Below are positions 24,073-32,974 of a stretch of DNA of 64,000 nucleotides, piece after piece (the stretch's first letter is position 1; every line of letters begins with the position of its first letter). The DNA lies in the NCBI GenBank assembly GCA_002347685.1, contig DDWS01000019.1, positions 1-64,000 of the forward strand, read 5' to 3'. This DNA is from Syntrophaceae bacterium UBA2280. Its GTDB lineage: Bacteria > Desulfobacterota > Syntrophia > Syntrophales > Smithellaceae. Both the position numbers and the translations under genes were made by a program. The notes below the pieces were generated by a model. The model was not told the DNA's origin. It saw nothing but the letters and a program-made list of their open reading frames with translations, and did no database searches.

Positions 24073-25266
24073 ATGCCGATGAATAAAACAAATAATGCAA
24101 TTCGTCCGCGTCCAATGATCGAATTGCCGGTCATTTCCCAATCCGGGGCTATGCAAAGACCGCAGGCCATTCCGCCCCGGCCGGATCAGCCATTTGTGTC
24201 GGGAACGCTTCGAACATCCGTCGGGATGGTTCCGCAAGTCGAGTCCGGACTGACCGGTTGCGATCGGTGGGGATCGGTCAAGGCCAGATGGGGTGTCTGG
24301 CGGATGAATTATAAAATCGATCCGGGTCTTTATGCTTTGGGAAGACCCCATGAGAGTTCCGAGGTTTTTATCAGCGCCAACTACAAATTGAGTTTTGATG
24401 CACTCCGTTCATCTTTGCCGGGAAGAAACGCCTGGATTCTTGTACTGGATACCAGGGGCATCAATGTATGGTGTGCGGCGGGGAAAGGGACATTTGGAAC
24501 CGAGGAGCTCATTTACCGGATTCAAACCAGCGGAATCAAACAGGTTGCACAAAAAGGAAAACTGATTGTGCCCCAGCTGGGAGCCCCGGGTGTCTCGGCG
24601 CATGAAGTCAGGAGGCACACGGGTTTGAAGATTTATTACGGTCCGGTGCGCGCGTCGGACCTGCCCGCCTATCTGGATGCGGGATTCAAGGCGTCGCCGG
24701 GTATGAGAAAAGTGGCGTTTGGATTGAAAGACCGTGCCACTCTGATCCCTTTGGAACTTTCAATCGGTTTGAAACCTTTTGTGTTGATTGCGCTGGTCTT
24801 TTTGACACTCGCAACGGCTGCCGGTTACGCGGCGGGTGATCTTTCGGGTGTTGCAGGCTTTGTACAGTCCCTGCGAACAGAAGGCCTCTTTGCTGTCGCG
24901 GCGCTTGGCGCCGCCATACTGGCCGGCGCTGTTTTGCATCCGGTTTTGCTGCCGTATCTGCCCGCGCGCGCTTTCTCTCTGCAGGGAGCCATAGTGGGTC
25001 TGGTCGTCGCTTTAGCGGTTTTGTATTGGCGAGGCGGTAATATTCATGCCTGGCCCGGTTTGCTGGAGGCGCTGGCCTGGCTGCTCATCATCCCGTCGGT
25101 CGCGGCGTATCTGGCGATGAACTTTACCGGCAGTTCGACGTACACGTCGCTGTCCGGCGTGAAAAAGGAAATGCGCATCGCGCTGCCAGCGGAAATCGCG
25201 GGGATTGCCGCCGGAGGCGTATTATGGATGGGCTCGCTCATAGCGGCCTGGAGGAATTGGTTATGA
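24073..25266 (+). CDS. hgcA: Mercury methylation corrinoid protein HgcA
   Basis: 397 aa. The cap-helix motif NVWCAAGK (131-138) is the diagnostic signature of HgcA. Cys134 is the lower axial ligand to cobalt of the corrinoid that transfers a methyl group to Hg(II). Around it are AWILVLDTRGI and GTFGTEELIYRI, then LIVPQLGAPGVSAHEVRRHTG and YYGPVRASDLPAYLDAGFKA, all family blocks. Five membrane helices follow from about residue 236, beginning FVLIALVFLTLATAAGY. The N-terminus is about 40 residues longer than in the Pseudodesulfovibrio protein (my recollection). It has a GGGAGATGAA ribosome site. The stop overlaps the hgcB start by four bases (ATGA). It acts at the inner membrane with HgcB. Confidence 0.95.
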   Translation: MPMNKTNNAIRPRPMIELPVISQSGAMQRPQAIPPRPDQPFVSGTLRTSVGMVPQVESGLTGCDRWGSVKARWGVWRMNYKIDPGLYALGRPHESSEVFISANYKLSFDALRSSLPGRNAWILVLDTRGINVWCAAGKGTFGTEELIYRIQTSGIKQVAQKGKLIVPQLGAPGVSAHEVRRHTGLKIYYGPVRASDLPAYLDAGFKASPGMRKVAFGLKDRATLIPLELSIGLKPFVLIALVFLTLATAAGYAAGDLSGVAGFVQSLRTEGLFAVAALGAAILAGAVLHPVLLPYLPARAFSLQGAIVGLVVALAVLYWRGGNIHAWPGLLEALAWLLIIPSVAAYLAMNFTGSSTYTSLSGVKKEMRIALPAEIAGIAAGGVLWMGSLIAAWRNWL

Positions 25267-25580
25267 AGAAGATGGTTTATCTCAAAAACGTGACCACGCT
25301 CGCGCTTGACCCTGGAAAATGCACCGGTTGCGGCATGTGCCTGGAGGTCTGTCCGCACGCGGTATTTGAAATGAACGGCAAAAGCGTGCGGATTACGGAT
25401 CGTGATGCCTGCATGGAGTGCGGAGCGTGCACGAAAAATTGTCCGGTTTCAGCCGTGACCGTGCAGTCCGGCGTCGGCTGTGCCGCCGCCGTGATCAACC
25501 AGCTATTGGGACGTACCGGCGAATGCTGCTGCGGGCCGCAGGACGGTTCGGATGTACCGGGACGCGTCGGCTGCTGCTGA
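25263..25580 (+). CDS. hgcB: Mercury methylation ferredoxin HgcB
   Basis: 105 aa from ATG 25263 (GGAGG at 25250-25254); the longer frame from 25224 runs inside hgcA. Two 4Fe-4S motifs are present: Cys 20, 23, 26, 30 (CTGCGMCLEVC) and Cys 50, 53, 56, 60 (CMECGACTKNC). The isolated Cys73 in SGVGCAAAVI and the terminal Cys pair (104-105) are the HgcB-specific features thought to bind mercury. An extra CCC at 88-90 is present. HgcB reduces the corrinoid of HgcA and may deliver Hg(II). Its pairing with hgcA by a four-base overlap leaves no doubt about the assignment. Confidence 0.95.
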   Translation: MKKMVYLKNVTTLALDPGKCTGCGMCLEVCPHAVFEMNGKSVRITDRDACMECGACTKNCPVSAVTVQSGVGCAAAVINQLLGRTGECCCGPQDGSDVPGRVGCC

Positions 25581-25895
25581 CCGGGAATCCATGCGAACTT
25601 GTTCGGGGCATTGACCGGGTATGCCCGGGATGTGATGCGCCCGACGAGCGTTTTTGTCTTTCATTTCTTCCTTAAGTCTTTATCCGTGTAGTCCGCTCTT
25701 GACTTTAAGTCATCTTTCTAATAAGAATATGGCGGTCTTCCCAAAACGACCGCCATAAGCGTATGATTTTTGTAAGTTCACAATATTTATATCCAATTTT
25801 ATTTCGTTTCATCACCCGGGGGATCGTATGCGCCCCATTCATCGTATTTATCATCCATCAATTCTGTCCCTTCGGGGCAAAGGAGGCAATAGATC
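25581..25895 (+). other. Intergenic region after hgcB
   Basis: 315 bp without a convincing gene. It contains a perfect 10-bp hairpin (tatggcggtc, 25728-25737, with gaccgccata, 25748-25757; loop 10) that probably ends the hgc transcript, although only a short T-run follows. The promoter of the GAPDH gene should lie after it; I see no strong consensus. Confidence 0.6.
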
Positions 25896-27173
25896 ATGGT
25901 CAATAGGAACACGCAGGAAAGCAGGGTGCCGGTTTTAGGCATCAACAGTCTGGGTCGGATCGGTAAGCTGACCCTCTGGCATCACATCGGCAGAAAGTAT
26001 TTTGGCGAAATTGTGGTGAATCTGGGTCGGGAGGTGGGTACGGGCCTTGATTCCATCGCCCAGCTGATTGAAAAAGACGCGACCTACGGATTGATGCACC
26101 GGTTTCTTTACGGCATCAAGGCCGATCGCCTTATTCAGATCACGGATGAGAAAGCAGGCAAGATGATCATCGACGGCGTGCCGGTGACGATTCTGCGCGA
26201 GCAGCGCAATCCGCTCAATATTCCCTGGCGCCAGCACGGTGCGGATGTGGTGGTCGATTGCAGCGGAACCTTCAAGGATCCGACGGTGCCGGTGGACGAC
26301 AAAAAAGGGTCCATCCGGGGTCATCTCAACGGCGGGGCCAGGGTAGTGGTGCATTCCGCGCCGTTTAAGATCAAAAGCAAGGCGCTCACAACGCCGGAGG
26401 ACGTCGCCACGCTGATTTACGGCATCAATCACACGGCGTTTAATCCCAAGAAGCACACGCTGGTGTCCGCGGCGTCCTGCACAACGACGGGGCTTGCCCA
26501 CATGGTCAAACCCCTGTTGGAGAACGAAGATACCGGGACGATTCTGACGGCCTCGATGTCGACCATCCATGCCGTGACCAACACCCAGAGCGTTCTCGAT
26601 AAGATGCCCAAAGCCGGGGAGAAGGATCTCAGAAAAACACGCAGCATTCTGAACAACATCATTCTGACGTCCACCAACGCGGCGGAAGCGTTAGGGCAGG
26701 TCATTCCGGAGGTCAAAAACATTGGGTTCATGGCGGATTCGATCCGCGTTCCGACCACGACCCTGTCTTTGATCGTATTGAATGCCACGTTCCAGTCGCG
26801 GAAAAGCGCTTCGGGCGACGCGGCATCGATCGACGCGAAAAAAATCAATGAGGTTTACCGCAAAGCGGCCGAGAGCCAACCCGAAAAGCTGATCAAATTC
26901 AGCATGGAGCAGAATGTTTCTACGGATCTGATCGGTCTGGACGCAGCGGTCATTATCGAAGGGCAGTTCAACCATACCCGTACAGCTTTCATTCCCGTTG
27001 ATCTGTCGCATATTCCGAATCTGCCCGCGGCGGTTCTGCAGGAAATCGGCGGTAAAACGTTGCAGGTGCCGGTGGTCCACGCGAAGCTGTTTGGCTGGTA
27101 CGACAACGAATACGGAAGCTATACAAACCGGTTGGCGGATTTGACCGTCTATATCCACAAAAATATTCTCTAA
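25896..27173 (+). CDS. Divergent glyceraldehyde-3-phosphate dehydrogenase
   Basis: 425 aa, some 80-90 longer than ordinary GAPDH. The NAD-binding start INSLGRIGKLTLW replaces the usual GFGRIGR. The catalytic Cys195 is in VSAASCTTTGLA (usually SNASCTTN) and the partner His225 in STIHAVTNTQSVLD. The C-terminal WYDNEYGSYTNRLADL is conserved. The extra length is spread in insertions before the active site (for example KKGSIRGHLNGGAR). It probably acts in glycolysis or gluconeogenesis; a second, canonical gap gene may exist elsewhere. AAAGGAGG lies before ATG 25896, and a strong terminator follows. It is a single-gene unit. Confidence 0.85.
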   Translation: MVNRNTQESRVPVLGINSLGRIGKLTLWHHIGRKYFGEIVVNLGREVGTGLDSIAQLIEKDATYGLMHRFLYGIKADRLIQITDEKAGKMIIDGVPVTILREQRNPLNIPWRQHGADVVVDCSGTFKDPTVPVDDKKGSIRGHLNGGARVVVHSAPFKIKSKALTTPEDVATLIYGINHTAFNPKKHTLVSAASCTTTGLAHMVKPLLENEDTGTILTASMSTIHAVTNTQSVLDKMPKAGEKDLRKTRSILNNIILTSTNAAEALGQVIPEVKNIGFMADSIRVPTTTLSLIVLNATFQSRKSASGDAASIDAKKINEVYRKAAESQPEKLIKFSMEQNVSTDLIGLDAAVIIEGQFNHTRTAFIPVDLSHIPNLPAAVLQEIGGKTLQVPVVHAKLFGWYDNEYGSYTNRLADLTVYIHKNIL

Positions 27174-27188
27174 GAGAATTTGATCCGG

Positions 27189-27230
27189 AAAACCCGGCTT
27201 TGCCCCTCGAGGCACGAGCCGGGTTTTTTT
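27189..27230 (+). terminator. Terminator after GAPDH gene
   Basis: An 11-bp stem (aaaacccggct, 27189-27199, with agccgggtttt, 27217-27227) is followed by T residues. The A-rich start of the left arm would also allow termination on the other strand. Confidence 0.92.
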
Positions 27231-27345
27231 GCCGCCGCTTCGCTAAAAAATATGCTTTTGAGGATTGTGATTAAATCATGTATGATAGGTTGTAATCATA
27301 GCGTTGGCATGACTTTGAACCATGCCAGGTAAGTGGAGTCTTCTG

Positions 27346-28335
27346 ATGACCATCGATTCAAAGCAGCGAAAAGAAAAAGGCGATACGTCGGCCAGTCCCT
27401 TGAGTAAAGCGGCCGACGAATACGAGAAGCTGCGCATCCAGTTTTCCTCCGCCTCCAAACAGATTCGTGAGCTAAACGAATTCATTCAGATTATGCTCAA
27501 CCTGTCGCCGTTCGGCATCGGCATCTTCCAGCATCAAAAACTGATTTTTACCAACAAGGCCTTCTCGGAGATTCTGAGCTTATCCCCGCGGGAATTGCGC
27601 ACGATGGATCCCTGGGAACTGGTTTTAAAAGAGGATGTGGAGCATGTCCGGAAAAGCCTGCGTGCCATGCTTGAAGGGCAGTCAGAAGCTTTTTGCATGT
27701 TCCGCGTGATGACGAAAGACGAAAAGGTGAAGTGGATACTCGGGTCTTTTGCCCTGATACACATGAACGAACAGCAGGCGGTTTTGGGGAACTTCGTTGA
27801 CCTGACGGAGGGTAAGGTGATGCAGATCGCGTATTCCGACCCGCTGACGTCTTTGCCCAACCGAAAGCTGCTGATGGATCGTCTGGAGCAGGCCATTGTG
27901 TCGGCCAAAAGAAGGGAGTCCATGCTGGCGCTGCTGTTTATCGATCTGGATGGTTTCAAGGAGGTCAATGATACCTACGGGCATGACTTAGGCGATAAAG
28001 TGCTCGTCGCGATCGCTGAAAGGCTCAAAGAAGTTGTCCGGCGGGAAAATGACACGATCGCGCGGATCGGCGGAGATGAGTTTTTGATCCTCCTGACGGA
28101 TGTGACCGAAAAAAAACACATCGATGTTGTGCTCGGCTATCTGTTTGAAAAATTTAAATCGCCTTTGTCCGTCGGCCTGCCGCCGGTCGGTATTCAGGTG
28201 CGTTTCAGTGTTGGCGTTTCGCTTTTTCCCGAGCACGGCACGGATTCCGATACCCTGATTCATGCTGCGGATCAGGCAATGTATGCCGTAAAAGGCACCG
28301 GCGCAAAGAACGATTTCCGTGTTTTCGATAAGTGA
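27346..28335 (+). CDS. PAS-GGDEF diguanylate cyclase
   Basis: 329 aa from ATG 27346, with GGAG seven bases upstream; an earlier ATG at 27322 lacks one. A short coiled helix (KAADEYEKLRIQFSSASKQI) leads into one PAS domain (about 45-160, with GIGIFQHQKLIFTNKAFSEI) and then a GGDEF domain. The active-site motif RIGGDEFLILL is intact, and DIDGF-like LFIDLDGFKEVND supplies metal ligands. It synthesises c-di-GMP in response to an unknown PAS signal. It is soluble and has no membrane segment. It is convergent with the large PEP-utilising gene; 32 bp separate the two. Confidence 0.92.
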   Translation: MTIDSKQRKEKGDTSASPLSKAADEYEKLRIQFSSASKQIRELNEFIQIMLNLSPFGIGIFQHQKLIFTNKAFSEILSLSPRELRTMDPWELVLKEDVEHVRKSLRAMLEGQSEAFCMFRVMTKDEKVKWILGSFALIHMNEQQAVLGNFVDLTEGKVMQIAYSDPLTSLPNRKLLMDRLEQAIVSAKRRESMLALLFIDLDGFKEVNDTYGHDLGDKVLVAIAERLKEVVRRENDTIARIGGDEFLILLTDVTEKKHIDVVLGYLFEKFKSPLSVGLPPVGIQVRFSVGVSLFPEHGTDSDTLIHAADQAMYAVKGTGAKNDFRVFDK

Positions 28336-28367
28336 CGATTGGCGATTGCACATCGATGGTCCGTATT

Positions 28368-31300
28368 TTATAACGTAATCGAATAATGCTTTTCCGCTTC
28401 GCTTTCATGTTTTCCTGTGTACAGAGAGCCGCTCCAGCCGTCGATACAGATGAAGTCCCCGCTGCGTATGGCGTGTTCTTCAATGGTCGCGTAACCGTCT
28501 GCTTCGTAAACCTTGAGCTTGCCCAATCCGACCACGCCGACTTTGTGAAGCTGCGGGATCGTGACAGCGGCGTGCGATGTTGCGCCGCCCTTGGCGGTTA
28601 GAAGGCCTTCCACCTGCAAAAGTACCCCGACGTCATCCGGGACGGTATCGGGACGCACGAGGATCAATGGCGTCTCGGGCTCCATTTCGCGATACCGTCG
28701 GATGTCATTTTCCGAATAGACCGCGCGTCCGCAAAGCGCGCCGCCGCTCACACCGATACCGGCTCCGATAAGCGAAGCCTTGAGCTCCGGAGTGTCTTTG
28801 AAACGCCGGAGCTTCTTGGTGGTGATCTGATCCATATCGCGGGTCTGCAAAAGATAAAGTTGCTGCTTGTGCGGGCCTTCGAAAGTGAATTCGATTTCCT
28901 GGTGATGAAAACCTTTTTCGTAGATCAGAATTTCGGATATCCGCGCAAGTTCGGCGTAAATTTCCGGAAACCGGGTTTGAAGCGAGATGTCCGTGCTGCG
29001 GTTTTCGGTCAGACGCTGTTTTTCGGAGATCGGGAAGGTTTCGACCAGGCCGGACACGATATCATCCCCCTGCACGCCGAAGATGAAATCACCGTAAAGG
29101 ATGACATCCGATGAGGCGCTTTTCGGATCCCGTGTGAAAATGACGCCGGAGCCGGAACGTTCGTGCATGTTGCCGAAAACCATGGCCTGCACGATCACGG
29201 CCGTGCCCCATTCGTCGGACAGGTTCATCTGGTGGCGGTAAATTTTGGCCTGATCGGAATACCAGGAATCAAAAACCTGCAAAACGGCGTGCCGGAGCTG
29301 TCGCATCGGATCGTCCGTCAGCGGAATGCCGGCATCCAGAATGCCTTTCTTGTAGGCCAGCGCGATGTCCTTCATCTGCGTCGGCACGAAGCCGATTTTT
29401 CTTTCTACGGAGAATTTCTGTTTATAGCCATCGATGATGGCGTCGAAAAAGTCGCGGCTCAAACCCTGAAACATCCCCCAGGTCTGAAGGAATCGCCGGT
29501 AGGAATCCCAGGCCGCCCACTGGAAGTTTTTTTTGCGGCTCAGGGTTTCCGCGATGGATTCGTTGATGCCCACATTCAGAAAGGAGCGCATCATGCCCGG
29601 CAGAGACACGGTCGCGCCACTGCGTACCGACAAAAGCAGGGGGTTTTTGGGGTCCCCGAACTTGTGTCCGGCTTTCTTTTCCATCTGCGTCATTTCGCGG
29701 CCGATGCGTGCGGCCAGATCGCTGAAGATGTGTTTGTATCCATAGACCGCGTCATAGCAGCGGAAAACCTCCGTGGTGATGATGAACCCCGGGGGGACCT
29801 GGAAACCGTAGGCGTGCAGCTGCTTGAGGAAATACCCTTTGTTCCCCAGCAGAATCTGATTGTCCAGCTTCGGACTTCTGCTGCTGATGGACGAGACAGA
29901 CTGTTCCGGATTATAGACCATCAACCGGTTGAGCGTTCTTTTGTTGTCCTTGAATTTATCGAGCTCGGCATTGAGTGTTTTGATGATGGCGTGAACAAAG
30001 TTGTCCAGCACCTGCAATCCGAATGCTGAAGAAATCAGGGAACGGAAAAAATTTTCCGACTGCTGATAGAGGATTCCATCATCATTGCGCCCTCCGGGTT
30101 TCCCATCCGCTGAATCTTCCTGGGCATCGATCTCGCGAATGATTCCGGGAAGGCTGGCACTGTGCGCGTCGATGTAATAATCCCGGATAATATCCTGGAT
30201 GCCCTTGGAGATGAACCGGAAGATGTCGATATACTGCTCGATGGCAAACTGCTTGATCGACAGGGCGCTTGTGACATATTTCACTTTAGACACCAGGCTT
30301 TCGGTGGCAATGCCCTCCAGTTCCAGGGCGCTGACAAAGCCCCAGATGTAGGTGTGGATCTTCATGATCGTATACTTGGTGATGAACTTGAGATTCATCG
30401 ACTGAATCAGTTCCTCAAACAGCATGGTGGCCAGGCTCTCGAGCCTCAGCGACAGGCCCAGTGCGTCGAACTTTTCTTCGTGATAGGTTCCGTACATCGA
30501 CGGAATGCCGGCGGCGATATGCCGTTTGTAATAGATGTTTTCGAAAGACTGCGTTTTTTGCGAAGACAGGATTTTACCTTTGAGCAGATTGAGAAATTTC
30601 AAAAGAATGGTCAGGCTGCGGCGGTAGTTTTTGGTTTTGAGCGCCCGCTTGAGGGCGAGAATATCATTTTGCGCAAACGCATTTTGGGATTCCAGATCCG
30701 CGATCAGATCAAAATATTGCGGATGATATTTTTTATGGATCAGTTGATAGATGCGGATCATGAGCGAGGCGCGCTCGCGGTCCGTTTCGCTGATCCCGGT
30801 GAGCAATCCGAGTTCCTTTGCGGTTTTGTCGCCGTTCCACTGCAGAAAGTTTTGGGGATCGCCTTTGGCAACATTAAGCAGGCGATCAAACGCCAGATGC
30901 ATGCCGTCGAAATATTCCCCGGAATTGGCGATCTCGCCATAGATTTCCTCCGGAATATGATTGCGGGTGAAGGTTTTATCGCCCGTGTGCCAGAAGCGGA
31001 AAATATCTTCGGCAAAACCGACCAGCAGGCTGTTGCTTTCCACGTGGGACTGCTTACGGAAGAAACCGATCAGGCGGTCCCTGCGGAACGACAGCTCATC
31101 GATGCGCGTGGTAATATCGCGCAGCTCGCCTTCCGCGCCGATCTCGCTGAAGTAAACGGGGAAAAGCCTTCCTAACTGCTTGATCAGGTTATACGCTGGC
31201 GCGATATCGGTGTTGAGCAGCCGGGAGATGTCTCTTTGGATCAGATCGGTGTCGCGCACAAAGATACCGCCGATTTTCAGGTGGATGATCAGTGCGGAGA

Positions 31301-32600
31301 TCAGCCGCTTGGTCCAGCGCGGCTTCAGGCCGATGATCTCCAGCCAGGCACGGATGGTGCGGATATGCTCGGGATTGACGCGGACCTGCCAGTCGGTGGT
31401 CGCTCCCTGGATATGCGGGTACTGAAATCCATAGGCAATCAACTCATCGATAAAGATTTCAGCCAGCGGGTGGCTGTTCTGTGCGAACACTTCCCGGGCG
31501 GTGGTGACGATGCAATCGATGCTCGCATCGCTAAACTCGCTGTGCCGGGTGCTTTTTTTCAGAAAAATAAAAATCCGGCGTAGAATCGCGCCCAGGTCTT
31601 CCTTCTTTTCTTCCTGAAAAACCATTTTTAATGAATAGTTGATTTCCCGCATGGCCGAGGCATGGATGTCGGTCAGACCGGCGATCGCCATGACGCGGAA
31701 CAGAAAGTTGAGCTTGGCTAAGTGGTTGTGCCCCAGAAACGCAGGTGATTTTTCCAGTTGATTGGACGCGAGCAGATAGGCGTTGACCATCTGGAAGTAG
31801 TCTGTCATTGCCGGATAGTCTTCGCGGCGGGGATGTCCTGCGGGGTCCTTTTTGAGGGATTCGAGCCGGGCCAGAAGCGCGCGGATGTGCTGATGGCTCA
31901 ATGATTCGGTGAGTTCACGATATGCGCCGAGCGCCGTGAGCGTTTCGCCGTCTTCGGGGCTGATCCAGGCTGCCGGATCCGGCTGCGCAAGCCAGTACTC
32001 ATAGGTGATCTTAAACATCCGGTATAAAAGGCGGTCGAGATCTTCTGAAGGAAAGTCGATCTTGTTTTGAGCAAGGGACCGGATCAGGCGCTTGAGATAG
32101 GCGGAACATTTCTTAAAGAGCGCCGGGTTTTGATCCGTCGTGTTCAGAAGGAAATCGGTGATGTCCGAAAGCAGGTGCAGATTGCGTTCAACATGCGCTC
32201 CGCTGCGCTCGATAATTGTGTCGGCATAATCAAACAGATAGCGGATGGCGCTGTCTTTCACATCCTCGGAGGCGGCTGACACGATCACATCGAAATAGAT
32301 ATTCAGCAGCAGGGACAACGCCAGCGGCCCTTCGGCATGGTTGTTGAAAATATAAAAATCGCCGATGGAGATCGATTTGTGCTCTTTGAGCACATCATCC
32401 CAGTTGACGAAGGGATGATGAAGTTCGGTGAGCAGTTCGGTCATCTTTTTGCGCACCCCGTAGTGCTGCTCAACGATTTGAAGCAGCGGCACGTATTGCG
32501 GGGGGATTTCCACCGTCGCCGCTGTTCGTTCCAGATTCACCTTCAGCGCCGAGGAGATCAGCGTGTTGTCTCGTTTTTCGGATGGATTTTTCACAGTCAT
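28368..32600 (-). CDS. 1410-aa PEP/pyruvate-binding protein with PPDK-type ATP-grasp and swivelling His domain
   Basis: Residues 1 to about 910 are mostly helical and match nothing I know. A PPDK_N ATP-grasp domain (about 916-1257) follows: LGNKGYFLKQL, VPPGFIIT, LLSVRSGATVSLPGMM and LYLLQTRDMD. The phosphohistidine swivel ends the protein, with GGATSHAAV carrying His1343. The C-terminal TIM barrel that binds PEP/pyruvate in PPDK and PEP synthase is absent. A phosphate could pass from ATP to His1343, but the acceptor is unknown; rifampicin phosphotransferases share the two-domain logic in another order. It is the last gene of the prmC-murA-hisD-PH unit, 32 bp after the PH-like gene. Confidence 0.75.
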   Translation of the reverse strand: MTVKNPSEKRDNTLISSALKVNLERTAATVEIPPQYVPLLQIVEQHYGVRKKMTELLTELHHPFVNWDDVLKEHKSISIGDFYIFNNHAEGPLALSLLLNIYFDVIVSAASEDVKDSAIRYLFDYADTIIERSGAHVERNLHLLSDITDFLLNTTDQNPALFKKCSAYLKRLIRSLAQNKIDFPSEDLDRLLYRMFKITYEYWLAQPDPAAWISPEDGETLTALGAYRELTESLSHQHIRALLARLESLKKDPAGHPRREDYPAMTDYFQMVNAYLLASNQLEKSPAFLGHNHLAKLNFLFRVMAIAGLTDIHASAMREINYSLKMVFQEEKKEDLGAILRRIFIFLKKSTRHSEFSDASIDCIVTTAREVFAQNSHPLAEIFIDELIAYGFQYPHIQGATTDWQVRVNPEHIRTIRAWLEIIGLKPRWTKRLISALIIHLKIGGIFVRDTDLIQRDISRLLNTDIAPAYNLIKQLGRLFPVYFSEIGAEGELRDITTRIDELSFRRDRLIGFFRKQSHVESNSLLVGFAEDIFRFWHTGDKTFTRNHIPEEIYGEIANSGEYFDGMHLAFDRLLNVAKGDPQNFLQWNGDKTAKELGLLTGISETDRERASLMIRIYQLIHKKYHPQYFDLIADLESQNAFAQNDILALKRALKTKNYRRSLTILLKFLNLLKGKILSSQKTQSFENIYYKRHIAAGIPSMYGTYHEEKFDALGLSLRLESLATMLFEELIQSMNLKFITKYTIMKIHTYIWGFVSALELEGIATESLVSKVKYVTSALSIKQFAIEQYIDIFRFISKGIQDIIRDYYIDAHSASLPGIIREIDAQEDSADGKPGGRNDDGILYQQSENFFRSLISSAFGLQVLDNFVHAIIKTLNAELDKFKDNKRTLNRLMVYNPEQSVSSISSRSPKLDNQILLGNKGYFLKQLHAYGFQVPPGFIITTEVFRCYDAVYGYKHIFSDLAARIGREMTQMEKKAGHKFGDPKNPLLLSVRSGATVSLPGMMRSFLNVGINESIAETLSRKKNFQWAAWDSYRRFLQTWGMFQGLSRDFFDAIIDGYKQKFSVERKIGFVPTQMKDIALAYKKGILDAGIPLTDDPMRQLRHAVLQVFDSWYSDQAKIYRHQMNLSDEWGTAVIVQAMVFGNMHERSGSGVIFTRDPKSASSDVILYGDFIFGVQGDDIVSGLVETFPISEKQRLTENRSTDISLQTRFPEIYAELARISEILIYEKGFHHQEIEFTFEGPHKQQLYLLQTRDMDQITTKKLRRFKDTPELKASLIGAGIGVSGGALCGRAVYSENDIRRYREMEPETPLILVRPDTVPDDVGVLLQVEGLLTAKGGATSHAAVTIPQLHKVGVVGLGKLKVYEADGYATIEEHAIRSGDFICIDGWSGSLYTGKHESEAEKHYSITL

Positions 32601-32632
32601 GACAAAACTACCTAAATGCGACGGTTTCGCGG

Positions 32633-32974
32633 CTAAGGCGCCGGTTTCAGAAGTCCCTGTTCCAGAAAAATGTTCATAACCCTTTGTGAATCCTCAACGG
32701 TAAATCCGATAATGCGCCGTTTGCCCTTCAGAAAGGCGAAAAAAATCTTGTCGCGGCTTGCCCTGAGGGGATCCCTGGGAAACCAGATTTTTAAATCTCC
32801 CGTGCCGTGGATGCGATACCTGCCCGTCCACAGCGTCGTGTCCCTGGCGACAATTTTTTCGATATCCGATACCTGGATCCTGCGGGCTTTTCCGAAGATA
32901 CCGTATCGCCGAAACAAAACGCGTGACGCGGTGATTTCGATTAAGGCATCGGAATAACAGACCGGTTCACTCAT
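32633..32974 (-). CDS. Small PH-domain-like protein
   Basis: 113 aa. The strand pattern (ALIEITASRVLFRRYGIFGKARRIQVSDIEKIVARD) and a closing helix (VEDSQRVMNIFLEQGLL) resemble bacterial pleckstrin-homology-like domains. There is no signal peptide or membrane segment. It overlaps the end of hisD by 8 bp and is followed 32 bp later by the PEP-utilising protein gene, so a partnership with that protein is possible. The function is unknown. Confidence 0.65.
   Translation of the reverse strand: MSEPVCYSDALIEITASRVLFRRYGIFGKARRIQVSDIEKIVARDTTLWTGRYRIHGTGDLKIWFPRDPLRASRDKIFFAFLKGKRRIIGFTVEDSQRVMNIFLEQGLLKPAP

Noticed and set aside
29163..31175. Long + strand frames opposite the PPDK-like gene
   Set aside because: Shadows of the GC-rich minus-strand gene; no motifs or ribosome sites.
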